The notes beneath the pieces were generated by a model that searched no databases, had not been told where the DNA came from, and saw nothing but the letters and a program-made list of their open reading frames with translations. A DNA stretch of 5,279 nt from Mariniphaga sp. Its GTDB lineage: Bacteria > Bacteroidota > Bacteroidia > Bacteroidales > Prolixibacteraceae. Shown one piece after another: positions 1 through 5,279 of this stretch; position 1 is the first letter of the stretch; each line of letters begins with the position of its first letter. The stretch is from positions 1-5,279 of the forward strand of contig JANYLE010000082.1 of assembly GCA_025363795.1 (NCBI GenBank), read 5' to 3'. A program made the position numbers and the translations under genes.

Positions 1-797
1 AGGAGAGGGTTCGTCCTGGTGCCTACCTGATCAAAATGGGGTGGTCCAACAACCAGCTGGTTAATATGCTCAGGGCAGGAGTGCAGGTACCGGTAAAAGT
101 CACAATAAATAATATCAGGTTCAGGGAAGAACTTGCCGTCCGGTTGTCGCGGTATCTTGAACCAGATTCCATAGCTTTTTTAATTACGCTTAACAACGAA
201 AAGATAGCTGCCGATTTGGGATTTACATGCGAATCATTTCCAATGATGTTTATTCCAAATACTTATGAGATTTACTGGAACACTTCTCCGGAGAAATTTA
301 TTAAAAGAATGAAATGGGAATATGACCGTTTCTGGAATGAATCACGCAAAAAAATGGCATATAATTTAGGATTATCACCACTTCAGGTAGTCATTATCGC
401 CTCCATAGTTCAGGAAGAAACCAACAGGAATGATGAAAAATCGCGTATGGCTGGAGTATACATCAACCGGGTGAAAAAGGGATGGCTACTTCAGGCAGAT
501 CCAACAGTTAAGTTTGCATTAGGTAATTTCCTGATTAAGAGAATTTTAACGGCGGATTTGACAATCGATTCACCTTATAATACCTACAAATATGTTGGTC
601 TGCCTCCAGGTCCCATCAACTTTCCTGACATAGTAAGTGTTGATGCCGTTTTAAATGCTGAACACCATAACTACATGTATTTCTGTGCAAAAGAGGATTT
701 TTCAGGTTATCACAACTTTGCGCTATCACTCGCGGAGCACAACAGAAATGCGGCCAGGTACCAGAAAGAATTAAATAAGAGTAAAATATACAGATAG
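1..797 (+). CDS. mltG: Endolytic murein transglycosylase MltG (YceG-like), 5' truncated by window edge
   Basis: MltG is an inner-membrane lytic transglycosylase that cuts nascent peptidoglycan strands internally, releasing them from the synthase and so setting glycan length. The reading frame is open from base 3, so the Met codon at 36 is internal: the residues before it (ERVRPGAYLIK) already match the family. About 264 codons are present; full-length members are around 340, so the N-terminal membrane helix and part of the LysM-like domain lie outside. Counting from the Met at 36, the YceG domain shows ASIVQEETN at 122-130, where Glu128 (codon 417-419) aligns with the catalytic Glu218 of E. 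coli MltG. It is followed by the substrate-groove motifs QADPTVKFAL (153-162) and YNTYKYVGLPPGPI (181-194), and HNYMYFCAKEDFSGYHNF near the end. The stop is TAG at 795-797. The downstream neighbour murB is convergent, so they are not co-transcribed. Identification is firm. Confidence 0.95.
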   Translation, partial: ERVRPGAYLIKMGWSNNQLVNMLRAGVQVPVKVTINNIRFREELAVRLSRYLEPDSIAFLITLNNEKIAADLGFTCESFPMMFIPNTYEIYWNTSPEKFIKRMKWEYDRFWNESRKKMAYNLGLSPLQVVIIASIVQEETNRNDEKSRMAGVYINRVKKGWLLQADPTVKFALGNFLIKRILTADLTIDSPYNTYKYVGLPPGPINFPDIVSVDAVLNAEHHNYMYFCAKEDFSGYHNFALSLAEHNRNAARYQKELNKSKIYR

Positions 798-929
798 AAC
801 ATTCCCTGGAAATCAGGTTTAAGTCTATTAAAAATAGATGACTGGAATAAGTTGTGTGAGGTCAATTGTTGGTAATTTATAGAAAATTGTTACTGGATTC
901 AACAAGAATCTTCCAAGCTGTTCTTTGGT
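798..929. other. Convergent mltG/murB intergenic spacer
   Basis: This 132-bp AT-rich spacer separates the 3' ends of mltG and murB. Both genes must terminate here or read into each other, but no convincing intrinsic terminator is visible. The best inverted repeat is TCTATT/AATAGA at 824-838, an all-weak six-pair stem with a three-base loop and no U-tract on either strand. Confidence 0.5.
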
Positions 930-1952
930 TTAATCGCCATTTACCTGAACTTCGCGCTCAAGTTGAACATTGAATTTCTGTAAAACATCTGCTACAATCA
1001 TTTCTGAAAGGTTTAATATCTCTTTCCCCGTTGCACCACCTGTATTGATAATAACAAGTGCTTGTTTATCATGTACTGCCGTGTTTCCTACTGATTTTCC
1101 TTTCCATCCAGCTTTTTCAATCAGCCATCCCGCCGCAATTTTTACCTGGCCTGATCCAACCGGATAAACCGGAAGCTCAGGATAGCGTTTTTTTAGCTCC
1201 ACAGCGGCTGCATTCGAAACTATTGGGTTTTTGAAAAAACTGCCGGCATTGCCTACTTTTAAAGGATCAGGAAGCTTTGATTCCCGAATAGCAATTACAG
1301 CCTTTCGGACATTTAAAAGGTTTATCTCTCCAAACTTGTTTACTTCGGCTTCCAAAGCACCATATTTCAGCTGAAAATTGGGATGCTTTGAGAGGACAAA
1401 CATGACTGACGTTACTAAAAACTGCTCTTTGAGTTTTTCTTTAAATATACTATTCCGATAGCTGAAATTACACTCATCTTTGGTAAATGATTTGTTTTCA
1501 AGAGTATTCAGATCGATTCCCTTTACTTCGAGAATCACCGATTCTGCTTCAATGCCATAGGCTCCGATATTTTGCACAGGCACTGCACCAATATTCCCTG
1601 GAATCAAGGAGAGGTTCTCTACTCCATGCCACCCATTTTCAACACAAAAGGCTACAAAGTGATCCCAAACCTCGCCGGCACCTGCTTCGATGATTACATT
1701 ATCTTCATTTTCAGAGATTAAACAAATTCCTGAAATTTCGGGATGAATGACCAGACCGTTGAAGTCACTAACAAACAATATGTTGCTGCCTGCTCCCAGA
1801 AAAAGTCTGTTTTCATTCATTACCAGAGGATTCTCTCTGAAAAAACTGATTATATCATCTGATGAATCAACTGTTAAATAGTGTTTTGCCAGAGCCGGTA
1901 TTCCGAAGGTATTGTTATCTTTGAGCGAAAAGTTGTGCGACAGGTGAACCAT
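930..1952 (-). CDS. murB: UDP-N-acetylenolpyruvoylglucosamine reductase (type I MurB)
   Basis: MurB is the cytoplasmic FAD enzyme that uses NADPH to reduce UDP-GlcNAc-enolpyruvate to UDP-MurNAc, the second committed step of peptidoglycan precursor synthesis. With the ATG at 1952 the protein has 340 residues, close to the 342 of E. coli MurB. The FAD-binding motif GAGSN is at 53-57 and the PGNIGAVPVQNIGAYG loop at 118-133. The YRNSIFK segment at 165-171 marks the type I architecture (Tyr158-Arg159 in E. coli). NAGSFFKNP carries the catalytic Ser238 (Ser229 in E. coli), and LEREV near the C-terminus carries Glu334 (Glu325 in E. coli). The frame stays open upstream to 2105, but those 51 extra codons have no family similarity and run through the promoter into the divergent glycosyltransferase gene, so I chose the internal ATG. 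A -7 box lies 15 bp upstream of it. The protein ends soon after the catalytic Glu, within the normal range. Confidence 0.96.
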   Translation of the reverse strand: MVHLSHNFSLKDNNTFGIPALAKHYLTVDSSDDIISFFRENPLVMNENRLFLGAGSNILFVSDFNGLVIHPEISGICLISENEDNVIIEAGAGEVWDHFVAFCVENGWHGVENLSLIPGNIGAVPVQNIGAYGIEAESVILEVKGIDLNTLENKSFTKDECNFSYRNSIFKEKLKEQFLVTSVMFVLSKHPNFQLKYGALEAEVNKFGEINLLNVRKAVIAIRESKLPDPLKVGNAGSFFKNPIVSNAAAVELKKRYPELPVYPVGSGQVKIAAGWLIEKAGWKGKSVGNTAVHDKQALVIINTGGATGKEILNLSEMIVADVLQKFNVQLEREVQVNGD

Positions 1953-1957
1953 AGAAT

Positions 1958-1976
1958 GTATTTTTGACAAAGATAC
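1958..1976. repeat. 19-bp near-perfect dyad formed by two facing -7 boxes
   Basis: GTATTTTTGACAAAGATAC is symmetric about the A at 1967, with eight of nine base pairs matching; only T1962 opposite G1972 fails. Each arm contains one TAnnTTTG box. The dyad could simply be a bidirectional promoter core. It could equally be an operator for a dimeric regulator, which would then control murB and the glycosyltransferase gene together. Confidence 0.6.
1959..1966 (+). promoter_or_regulatory. Predicted -7 element for the divergent glycosyltransferase gene
   Basis: TATTTTTG is an exact TAnnTTTG match facing the glycosyltransferase gene, one base pair away from the oppositely oriented murB -7 box. Transcription would start near 1972, about 50 nt ahead of the TTG start at 2023. 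No good -33 element is visible: the nearest TTG (1933-1935) is 23 bp upstream, longer than the usual 19-21, so this direction may be weaker or depend on an activator. Confidence 0.4.
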
Positions 1977-1997
1977 GCACAACTGTCTCTTGCCAAG
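1968..1997 (-). promoter_or_regulatory. Predicted Bacteroidota promoter of murB (-33 and -7 elements)
   Basis: Read on the minus strand, TATCTTTG at 1975-1968 is an exact match to the Bacteroidota -7 consensus TAnnTTTG. CTTG at 1997-1994 sits 18 bp upstream, about where the -33 TTTG element is expected. Transcription would begin near 1961-1962, giving murB a very short leader of about 10 nt before the ATG at 1952. This also supports the internal ATG as the true murB start. It is a consensus match only. Confidence 0.55.
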
Positions 1998-2022
1998 GTT
2001 AAACTTAAATGTTTCTGGAATT

Positions 2023-3129
2023 TTGAAGAAGATTTTACTTGCGGTTACCAATGATCTGATTACCGACAATCGTGTCAACCGGATCGCAACGACTTTACAA
2101 ACCATGGGATTTGAGGTAACTCTGGTTGGATGTATTTTTAGGGATAGGTCTGAATTGATGAGGCCATATCATACTCATCGGTTAGATATGTTCTTTCGTA
2201 AAGGGAAACTGTTCCATTTTGAATTCAATATCAGGCTATTTTTATTTGCGATGCGGGGACGATATGATATTTTGGTCGCAAATGGATTAGATACATTACC
2301 GGCTATTGGTATCACCTCATTATTAATTAGAAAGCCTTACGTTTATGATACCTATGATCTTTTTACCGAAAGTGCGGAGTTGATAGGTAGACCGATTGCG
2401 CGTTGGTTTTGGCAATTGTTCGAACGATTGCTGATCGGGAGGGCTCATAAAGTTTATGCGATCAGTGAATCAATTTCAACATTTCTTGGCACAAAATATC
2501 ATATAAATGTTGACCTGGTACGTAATGTGCCTGAATATAAGTCGATCAAGAAGTTTCCACCCGAGTACCGATTGGTTAATGGCGGATTAAAAGTTTTGAT
2601 GTACCAGGGAGCCGTAAATCGTGGACGTGGTCTTGAAATGATCATTAAGGCGATGAAATTTCTCCCGGAAGCGATGTTTATCATCATCGGCGAAGGGGAA
2701 GAGGAGGAAAAACTGGAGAATTTAATTTTGCGTTTAAGTCTTTATAATCGCGTGATTTTCTATGGAAGGGTGCAATTTGAAGAACTGGTATTTCTCACAA
2801 TGCAGGCCGATTTGGGCCTATCTGCGGAAGAGGACATTTGCCTGAATTATCGTTATTCATTACCAAATAAATTGTTCGATTATATCCATGCAGGAATACC
2901 TGTGCTTGTTTCAGGGTTGCATGAGATGGAGAAAATTGTAAGAGAACGACAGATTGGTCAGATAATTACTGATCGTGCACCAGAAAAGCTTGCTGAACAA
3001 ATTCGGGAAATGCTTTCGGATGATCAAATGGTAAAAAAATGGCGTGCAAACTCACTTGCCACAGCTAATGAATTTAATTGGGATAAAGAGCAAAAAGTTC
3101 TGATCGAAATTTACAAGGATCTGTTGTAA
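2023..3129 (+). CDS. Glycosyltransferase family 4 (GT-B fold) protein
   Basis: This is probably a retaining glycosyltransferase that moves a sugar from a nucleotide donor onto a surface-glycan or lipid-linked acceptor at the inner face of the cytoplasmic membrane; donor and acceptor cannot be read from sequence. From a TTG start at 2023 it has 368 residues and begins MKKILLAVTNDL, the usual opening of this Bacteroidota family with its first Rossmann strand. The N-terminal acceptor domain includes RYDILVANGLDTLPA at 80-94 and KPYVYDTYDLF at 104-114. The C-terminal Glycos_transf_1 domain begins near LMYQGAVNRGRGLE (192-205), continues with FIIIGEGEEE (219-228) and holds LPNKLFDYIHAGIPVLVS (280-297), the donor-binding region. 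Asp286 there occupies the place of the usual second Glu of the EX7E motif. No ATG occurs in the first 38 codons of the frame; an alternative TTG at 1990 adds 11 non-conserved residues. There is no signal peptide. It is divergent from murB. Confidence 0.85.
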   Translation: MKKILLAVTNDLITDNRVNRIATTLQTMGFEVTLVGCIFRDRSELMRPYHTHRLDMFFRKGKLFHFEFNIRLFLFAMRGRYDILVANGLDTLPAIGITSLLIRKPYVYDTYDLFTESAELIGRPIARWFWQLFERLLIGRAHKVYAISESISTFLGTKYHINVDLVRNVPEYKSIKKFPPEYRLVNGGLKVLMYQGAVNRGRGLEMIIKAMKFLPEAMFIIIGEGEEEEKLENLILRLSLYNRVIFYGRVQFEELVFLTMQADLGLSAEEDICLNYRYSLPNKLFDYIHAGIPVLVSGLHEMEKIVRERQIGQIITDRAPEKLAEQIREMLSDDQMVKKWRANSLATANEFNWDKEQKVLIEIYKDLL

Positions 3130-3630
3130 CAGAAGGATTTAAATTACAATGCCTCTGATCGCAAAGTCGATATTGGATCCTATGAATGTGTAAAGGGCTT
3201 CATTATAGTTGAAATTAGCACCACCTTTTGTGATTCCCACAACACTTCAACGCAAATGGTTTCACCAGGTTTGATCTGATTCATCCTGAACATATAGTCC
3301 TGAATATTATTGACTTATTTTCTAATAACTGAGACTAAACATCTCCTTTTTTCATGCCACCCAAAGCTGCTGGTTTCCATGCGGCGACCAAATCAGCCCG
3401 CATTCCATTATTAACATTTCCCGCAAAGTCGGCATAATTCCGAGGGTGACTCCCTTCTAACGGATTCCAAGGCTAACAGGTTGTCCGCCAAGGAAAGCTT
3501 AAGAATTATGGTATCAACTCATTTACTGTTGCTTTGTTTTTTTTCTAACGCTAATAAAATTGTAAACGATAGCAGGATTCAGAATCCAATTATTTCAGGA
3601 GCTTTTATAGTCAACACGTTCCAGATTCAT
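3130..3630. other. 501-bp region without an intact gene, containing PDZ debris
   Basis: Between the glycosyltransferase stop and the small membrane-protein stop there is no intact coding sequence on either strand. The recognisable content is the frameshifted PDZ remnant at 3180-3453 (minus), annotated separately. Downstream of it on the minus strand, a 34-codon frame (about 3139-3243) encodes GGANFNYNEALYTFIGS and ends FAIRGIVI-stop; I do not recognise it and it may be chance or further debris. The 3454-3630 portion shows no recognisable protein remnant. Its only structure is a short palindrome, GGATTCAGAATCC at 3575-3587. No convincing terminator for the glycosyltransferase gene is visible after 3129. 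Confidence 0.6.
3180..3453 (-). pseudogene. Decayed C-terminal PDZ domain, probably from an M28-type metallopeptidase
   Basis: The minus strand encodes a PDZ domain only if the reading frame is changed. From 3453 it reads GVTLGIMP. After a one-base loss near 3428-3430 it continues as FAGNVNNGMRADLVAAW and KPAALGGMKKGDV down to 3338, where TAG follows (3337-3335). Shifting frame again gives VSVIRK, an in-frame TAA (3317-3315), then VNNIQDYMFRMNQIKPGE and TICVEVLWESQKVVLI to about 3213, with a stop at 3182-3180. Stitched together these follow the order of a PDZ domain: the LGIMPD opening, the PAALGGMKKGDV helix/strand, the NNIQDYM helix and the KPGETI-VEVL strands. In Bacteroidota such a domain typically ends M28 aminopeptidase-like proteins. 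At least two frameshifts and a stop separate the pieces, and no catalytic domain precedes them, so this is a truncated non-functional relic. The family assignment is from memory of the motif pattern; another PDZ protease is possible. Confidence 0.7.
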
Positions 3631-3810
3631 TTAAGGTCTGTCTTTAATAACTTTGGCGATTTGCAATAGGAGAATGCCGGTTAATACGCCCATTGCAAAA
3701 GAGGATAGTGAGTCAACTGCCCGGGCACTACCGTCCGAGACAATCATAAAATTAGTGACTACTGCAATAATCAATAGCATAGCCGTGATAATAATTCTCT
3801 TGTTTTTCAT
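3631..3810 (-). CDS. Small two-helix membrane protein of unknown function (59 aa)
   Basis: An ATG at 3810 opens a 59-residue frame ending in TAA at 3633-3631. The product has a basic N-terminus (MKNKR), a hydrophobic helix at about 6-25 (IIITAMLLIIAVVTNFMIV), a short polar turn (SDGSAR, 25-30), a second helix at about 34-54 (including MGVLTGILLLQIAKVI), and a basic tail ending KDRP. This pattern predicts a helical hairpin in the cytoplasmic membrane with both ends inside. There is no lipoprotein cysteine and no motif I recognise. It begins 92 bp after the ftsE stop on the same strand, so read-through from ftsE is possible, but no clear promoter or Shine-Dalgarno site is visible between them. 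The clean start, intact frame and coherent membrane topology argue for a real gene, in contrast to the broken PDZ relic just downstream. The function is unknown. Confidence 0.65.
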   Translation of the reverse strand: MKNKRIIITAMLLIIAVVTNFMIVSDGSARAVDSLSSFAMGVLTGILLLQIAKVIKDRP

Positions 3811-3902
3811 CCAATAATTAGTTTTAACTGGTTAGATGGAACTTATAATTGTTAATCATTCTCTTCTGTGCGATTCGCCCAAATGGATGGTTTGTGGTTA
3901 TA

Positions 3903-4625
3903 TTAGATTTGTAGTGTGTCGTCTAGCAATGATTCAAAATCAATAATCTCAGTATCATCCGGTACTTCTCTGATACCTCCTGCTTCGCAGATAATCTTAC
4001 GAGCCGGAAATTTTTGGATTATCGGATAGTCGTGGGTCGCCATAACGATTGTTTTTCCTTCACTATTGATTTGCATCAATACTTGCAGCAGGGCTTCAGA
4101 TGTCTCTGGATCAAGGTTTCCGGTTGGTTCGTCTGCAAGAATGATTTCGGGGTTGTTCAGTAGTGCCCTGGCAATCGTGATTCGCTGTTGTTCGCCTCCT
4201 GAAAGTTGATGAGGCATGCGTGTGCCGGAGTGACCCATTTCGACGATTGAAAGTACCTCCTCAATCCTGTCCTTAATTGCTTTTTCGTTAAACCAGCCCG
4301 TTGCTTTTAAAACAAATTCAAAATTTTTATAAACAGTGCGGTCTGTTAAAAGTTGGAAATCCTGAAAGATTATCCCGAGTTTCCGTCGAAGGAAGGGAAC
4401 TTCTTTGGTTCGGATATTTTCGAGATGAAACCCGGCAACAGTTCCTTCACCTGTGGTAAGAGGCAATTCGTTATAAAAAGTTTTCAACAAACTTGATTTT
4501 CCACTCCCCACTTTTCCGATAATATAAAGAAACTCTCCTTTATTGATGGACAGATTGATATTCTTTAAAACCAACGTCTCACGTTGATAAATGTCTGCAT
4601 TCTTTAATTCAATGATTGGCTCCAC
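3903..4625 (-). CDS. ftsE: Cell division ABC ATPase FtsE
   Basis: FtsE is the cytoplasmic ATPase that pairs with the membrane protein FtsX; in studied bacteria ATP cycling by FtsEX activates peptidoglycan hydrolysis at the division site. The 240-residue protein is a single ABC nucleotide-binding domain with every motif intact: Walker A GKVGSGKS (37-44), Q-loop FQDFQLL with Gln88, signature LSGGEQQR (141-148), Walker B IILADE (161-166) with catalytic Glu166, D-loop GNLD (169-172) and H-loop His198. The FLRRKLGIIFQDFQLLTDRT stretch is typical of FtsE rather than of LolD-type exporters. The start is GTG at 4625; the MEPIIELKNADIYQ opening fits the family. A tail of about 25 residues rich in acidic side chains (PDDTEIIDFESLLDD) extends beyond the core. 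ftsX is not present next to it here; in this phylum the two genes are often separate. The substrate-free regulatory role is known for the family, not shown by this sequence. Confidence 0.9.
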   Translation of the reverse strand: MEPIIELKNADIYQRETLVLKNINLSINKGEFLYIIGKVGSGKSSLLKTFYNELPLTTGEGTVAGFHLENIRTKEVPFLRRKLGIIFQDFQLLTDRTVYKNFEFVLKATGWFNEKAIKDRIEEVLSIVEMGHSGTRMPHQLSGGEQQRITIARALLNNPEIILADEPTGNLDPETSEALLQVLMQINSEGKTIVMATHDYPIIQKFPARKIICEAGGIREVPDDTEIIDFESLLDDTLQI

Positions 4626-4650
4626 GATTCGAAAAGTTTTTTTAAAAGTC

Positions 4651-4658
4651 TATATTTG
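4651..4658 (+). promoter_or_regulatory. Possible -7 element for the TPR protein gene
   Basis: TATATTTG matches TAnnTTTG exactly and is the only exact match facing the TPR gene in the 162-bp spacer. The leader it implies, about 125 nt to the ATG at 4788, is long, and there is no clear -33 element. It also lies within the predicted ftsE leader. An AT-rich spacer could hold such an octamer by chance. Confidence 0.3.
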
Positions 4659-4674
4659 TAAAACCTCGTTACTA

Positions 4675-4682
4675 CAAAACTA
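4675..4682 (-). promoter_or_regulatory. Predicted -7 element for ftsE
   Basis: On the minus strand TAGTTTTG at 4682-4675 matches the Bacteroidota -7 consensus TAnnTTTG exactly. It would start transcription near 4668, about 43 nt ahead of the ftsE GTG. A matching -33 TTTG is not evident: the nearest TTG is 26 bp upstream, which is too far. Confidence 0.4.
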
Positions 4683-4787
4683 ATGCTTTTTAACGATTTT
4701 TATTAAAGCAACATTTGGTTTAACGGTGACAGGGAAGAATAATTGCTTAATTGTACATTCAAATAATAGGATCTTGATTTTAAGAAA

Positions 4788-5279
4788 ATGAAAATTAAAA
4801 GCCAGTTAATTAAGATATTCGTGATTTTCTTCTTCTATTCTATTCCGCTGTATTCGCAACCTGCGTCAACTCCGGGCAATAGAGAGGAGATTTTCAGAAC
4901 TGCTATGGAGCTATTCAATGCAGATAAGTACGGATCAGCTGTTCATGAATTCCAAAAACTTCGCGACTTAGTAGGGCAACGTTCAGTCTTTGCTGACGAA
5001 GCCAATTACTATATTGCTGTTTGTTACCTCGAAATGGAAAATCAGAACGGCAGAAGCATGCTGGAAGCCTATATCAAGGATGAACCGGAATCGCCAAGAA
5101 TCAATAGTGCCTATTTCAGGCTTGGGAGTGCTGATTTCAATTTAAAGCATTATAAACAGGCGCTTCAGTCTTTTAAAAAGATCGACAGGTATAAATTGTC
5201 AGGCAAAGAGTTGGAAGAGTTTAGTTTTAAGTCTGGCTTTTGTAACCTTGAAGCTGGCAATAATGATATTGCAAAGGTT
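4788..5279 (+). CDS. Exported tetratricopeptide-repeat protein, 3' truncated by window edge
   Basis: The ATG at 4788 opens a frame that remains open for 164 codons to the window edge. Residues 1-24 form a Sec signal peptide: basic start MKIKSQLIK, hydrophobic core IFVIFFFYSIPLYS, and a probable cleavage site near the YSQ at 22-24, a common ending in Bacteroidota exported proteins. After a short linker, TPR-like helix pairs follow: about 34-60 (REEIFRTAMELFNADKYGSA onward), 70-98 (DEANYYIAVCYLEME), 106-134 (NSAYFRLGSADFNLKHYKQA) and a fourth beginning near 141 that is cut off. TPR arrays bind other proteins, and in this phylum similar exported proteins can be about 1,000 residues long, so most of this one may be missing. 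It probably acts in the periplasm or at the outer membrane. The start is preceded by an A-rich stretch (TTTTAAGAAA) instead of a Shine-Dalgarno site. It is divergent from ftsE. The specific role is unknown. Confidence 0.85.
   Translation, partial: MKIKSQLIKIFVIFFFYSIPLYSQPASTPGNREEIFRTAMELFNADKYGSAVHEFQKLRDLVGQRSVFADEANYYIAVCYLEMENQNGRSMLEAYIKDEPESPRINSAYFRLGSADFNLKHYKQALQSFKKIDRYKLSGKELEEFSFKSGFCNLEAGNNDIAKV

Noticed and set aside
823..839. Inverted repeat TCTATT/AATAGA as a terminator between mltG and murB
   Set aside because: The stem has six pairs, five of them A-T, with a three-base loop and no T-run on either strand, too weak for an intrinsic terminator.
1953..2105. In-frame 51-codon N-terminal extension of murB on the minus strand
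   Set aside because: It has no MurB similarity, runs across the promoter region into the divergent glycosyltransferase gene, and would make the protein 391 residues instead of the usual ~340.
3575..3587. Palindrome GGATTCAGAATCC as a terminator of the small gene or an operator
   Set aside because: The foldable stem is only five pairs with no following T-tract in either direction, and it lies in decaying sequence; a chance palindrome is adequate.
3481..3669. 62-codon plus-strand open frame with a hydrophobic start (THLLLLCFF)
   Set aside because: It begins at a TTG, overlaps the end of the better-supported small membrane-protein gene in antisense, and its hydrophobic stretch is explained by AT-rich DNA. 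I recognise no homologous pattern.
4684..4710. Inverted repeat TGCTTT/AAAGCA in the ftsE/TPR spacer
   Set aside because: Six pairs around a 15-base AT-rich loop; stability would be low and it is not placed at a gene end or next to a start codon.
1..5279. A dedicated new system such as a defence island, biosynthetic cluster or mobile element
   Set aside because: No transposase, integrase, direct-repeat boundary, CRISPR array or effector pair is visible. The complete large genes are standard envelope or division genes with alternating orientation.

Overview
The window looks like ordinary chromosome from a member of the Bacteroidota, most likely a Bacteroidales/Marinilabiliales-type organism. 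The protein sequences read like that phylum's versions of MltG, MurB, a GT4 glycosyltransferase, FtsE and a large TPR protein. Translation starts are preceded by A-rich stretches rather than Shine-Dalgarno sites, and the intergenic regions contain TAnnTTTG motifs, the -7 element of the Bacteroidota housekeeping promoter. Base composition is moderately AT-rich throughout. I see no mobile element, tRNA, rRNA or CRISPR array.

Layout: (1) 1-797, plus strand: the 3' part of mltG, which continues off the left edge. (2) 930-1952, minus strand: a complete murB, convergent with mltG. (3) 2023-3129, plus strand: a GT4 glycosyltransferase divergent from murB. The 70 bp between them holds two head-to-head -7 boxes forming an almost perfect 19-bp dyad. 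(4) 3130-3630: about 500 bp with no intact gene. On the minus strand it carries a frameshifted remnant of a PDZ domain of the kind found at the C-terminus of Bacteroidota M28 peptidases. (5) 3631-3810, minus strand: a 59-codon frame for a two-helix membrane protein, downstream of and co-oriented with ftsE. (6) 3903-4625, minus strand: ftsE, read from a GTG start. (7) 4788 to the right edge, plus strand: the N-terminal 164 codons of an exported TPR protein, divergent from ftsE.

The common theme is the cell envelope. MurB makes UDP-MurNAc for peptidoglycan, MltG cleaves nascent glycan strands, and FtsE is the ATPase of the FtsEX regulator of septal wall hydrolysis. The glycosyltransferase probably works on a surface glycan, and the TPR protein carries an export signal. 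The genes are not one operon: orientations alternate, so this is a neighbourhood of loosely related housekeeping genes rather than a dedicated system. I did not find a new multi-gene system. The points worth a second look are the small membrane-protein gene, the symmetric murB/glycosyltransferase promoter and the decaying PDZ remnant.
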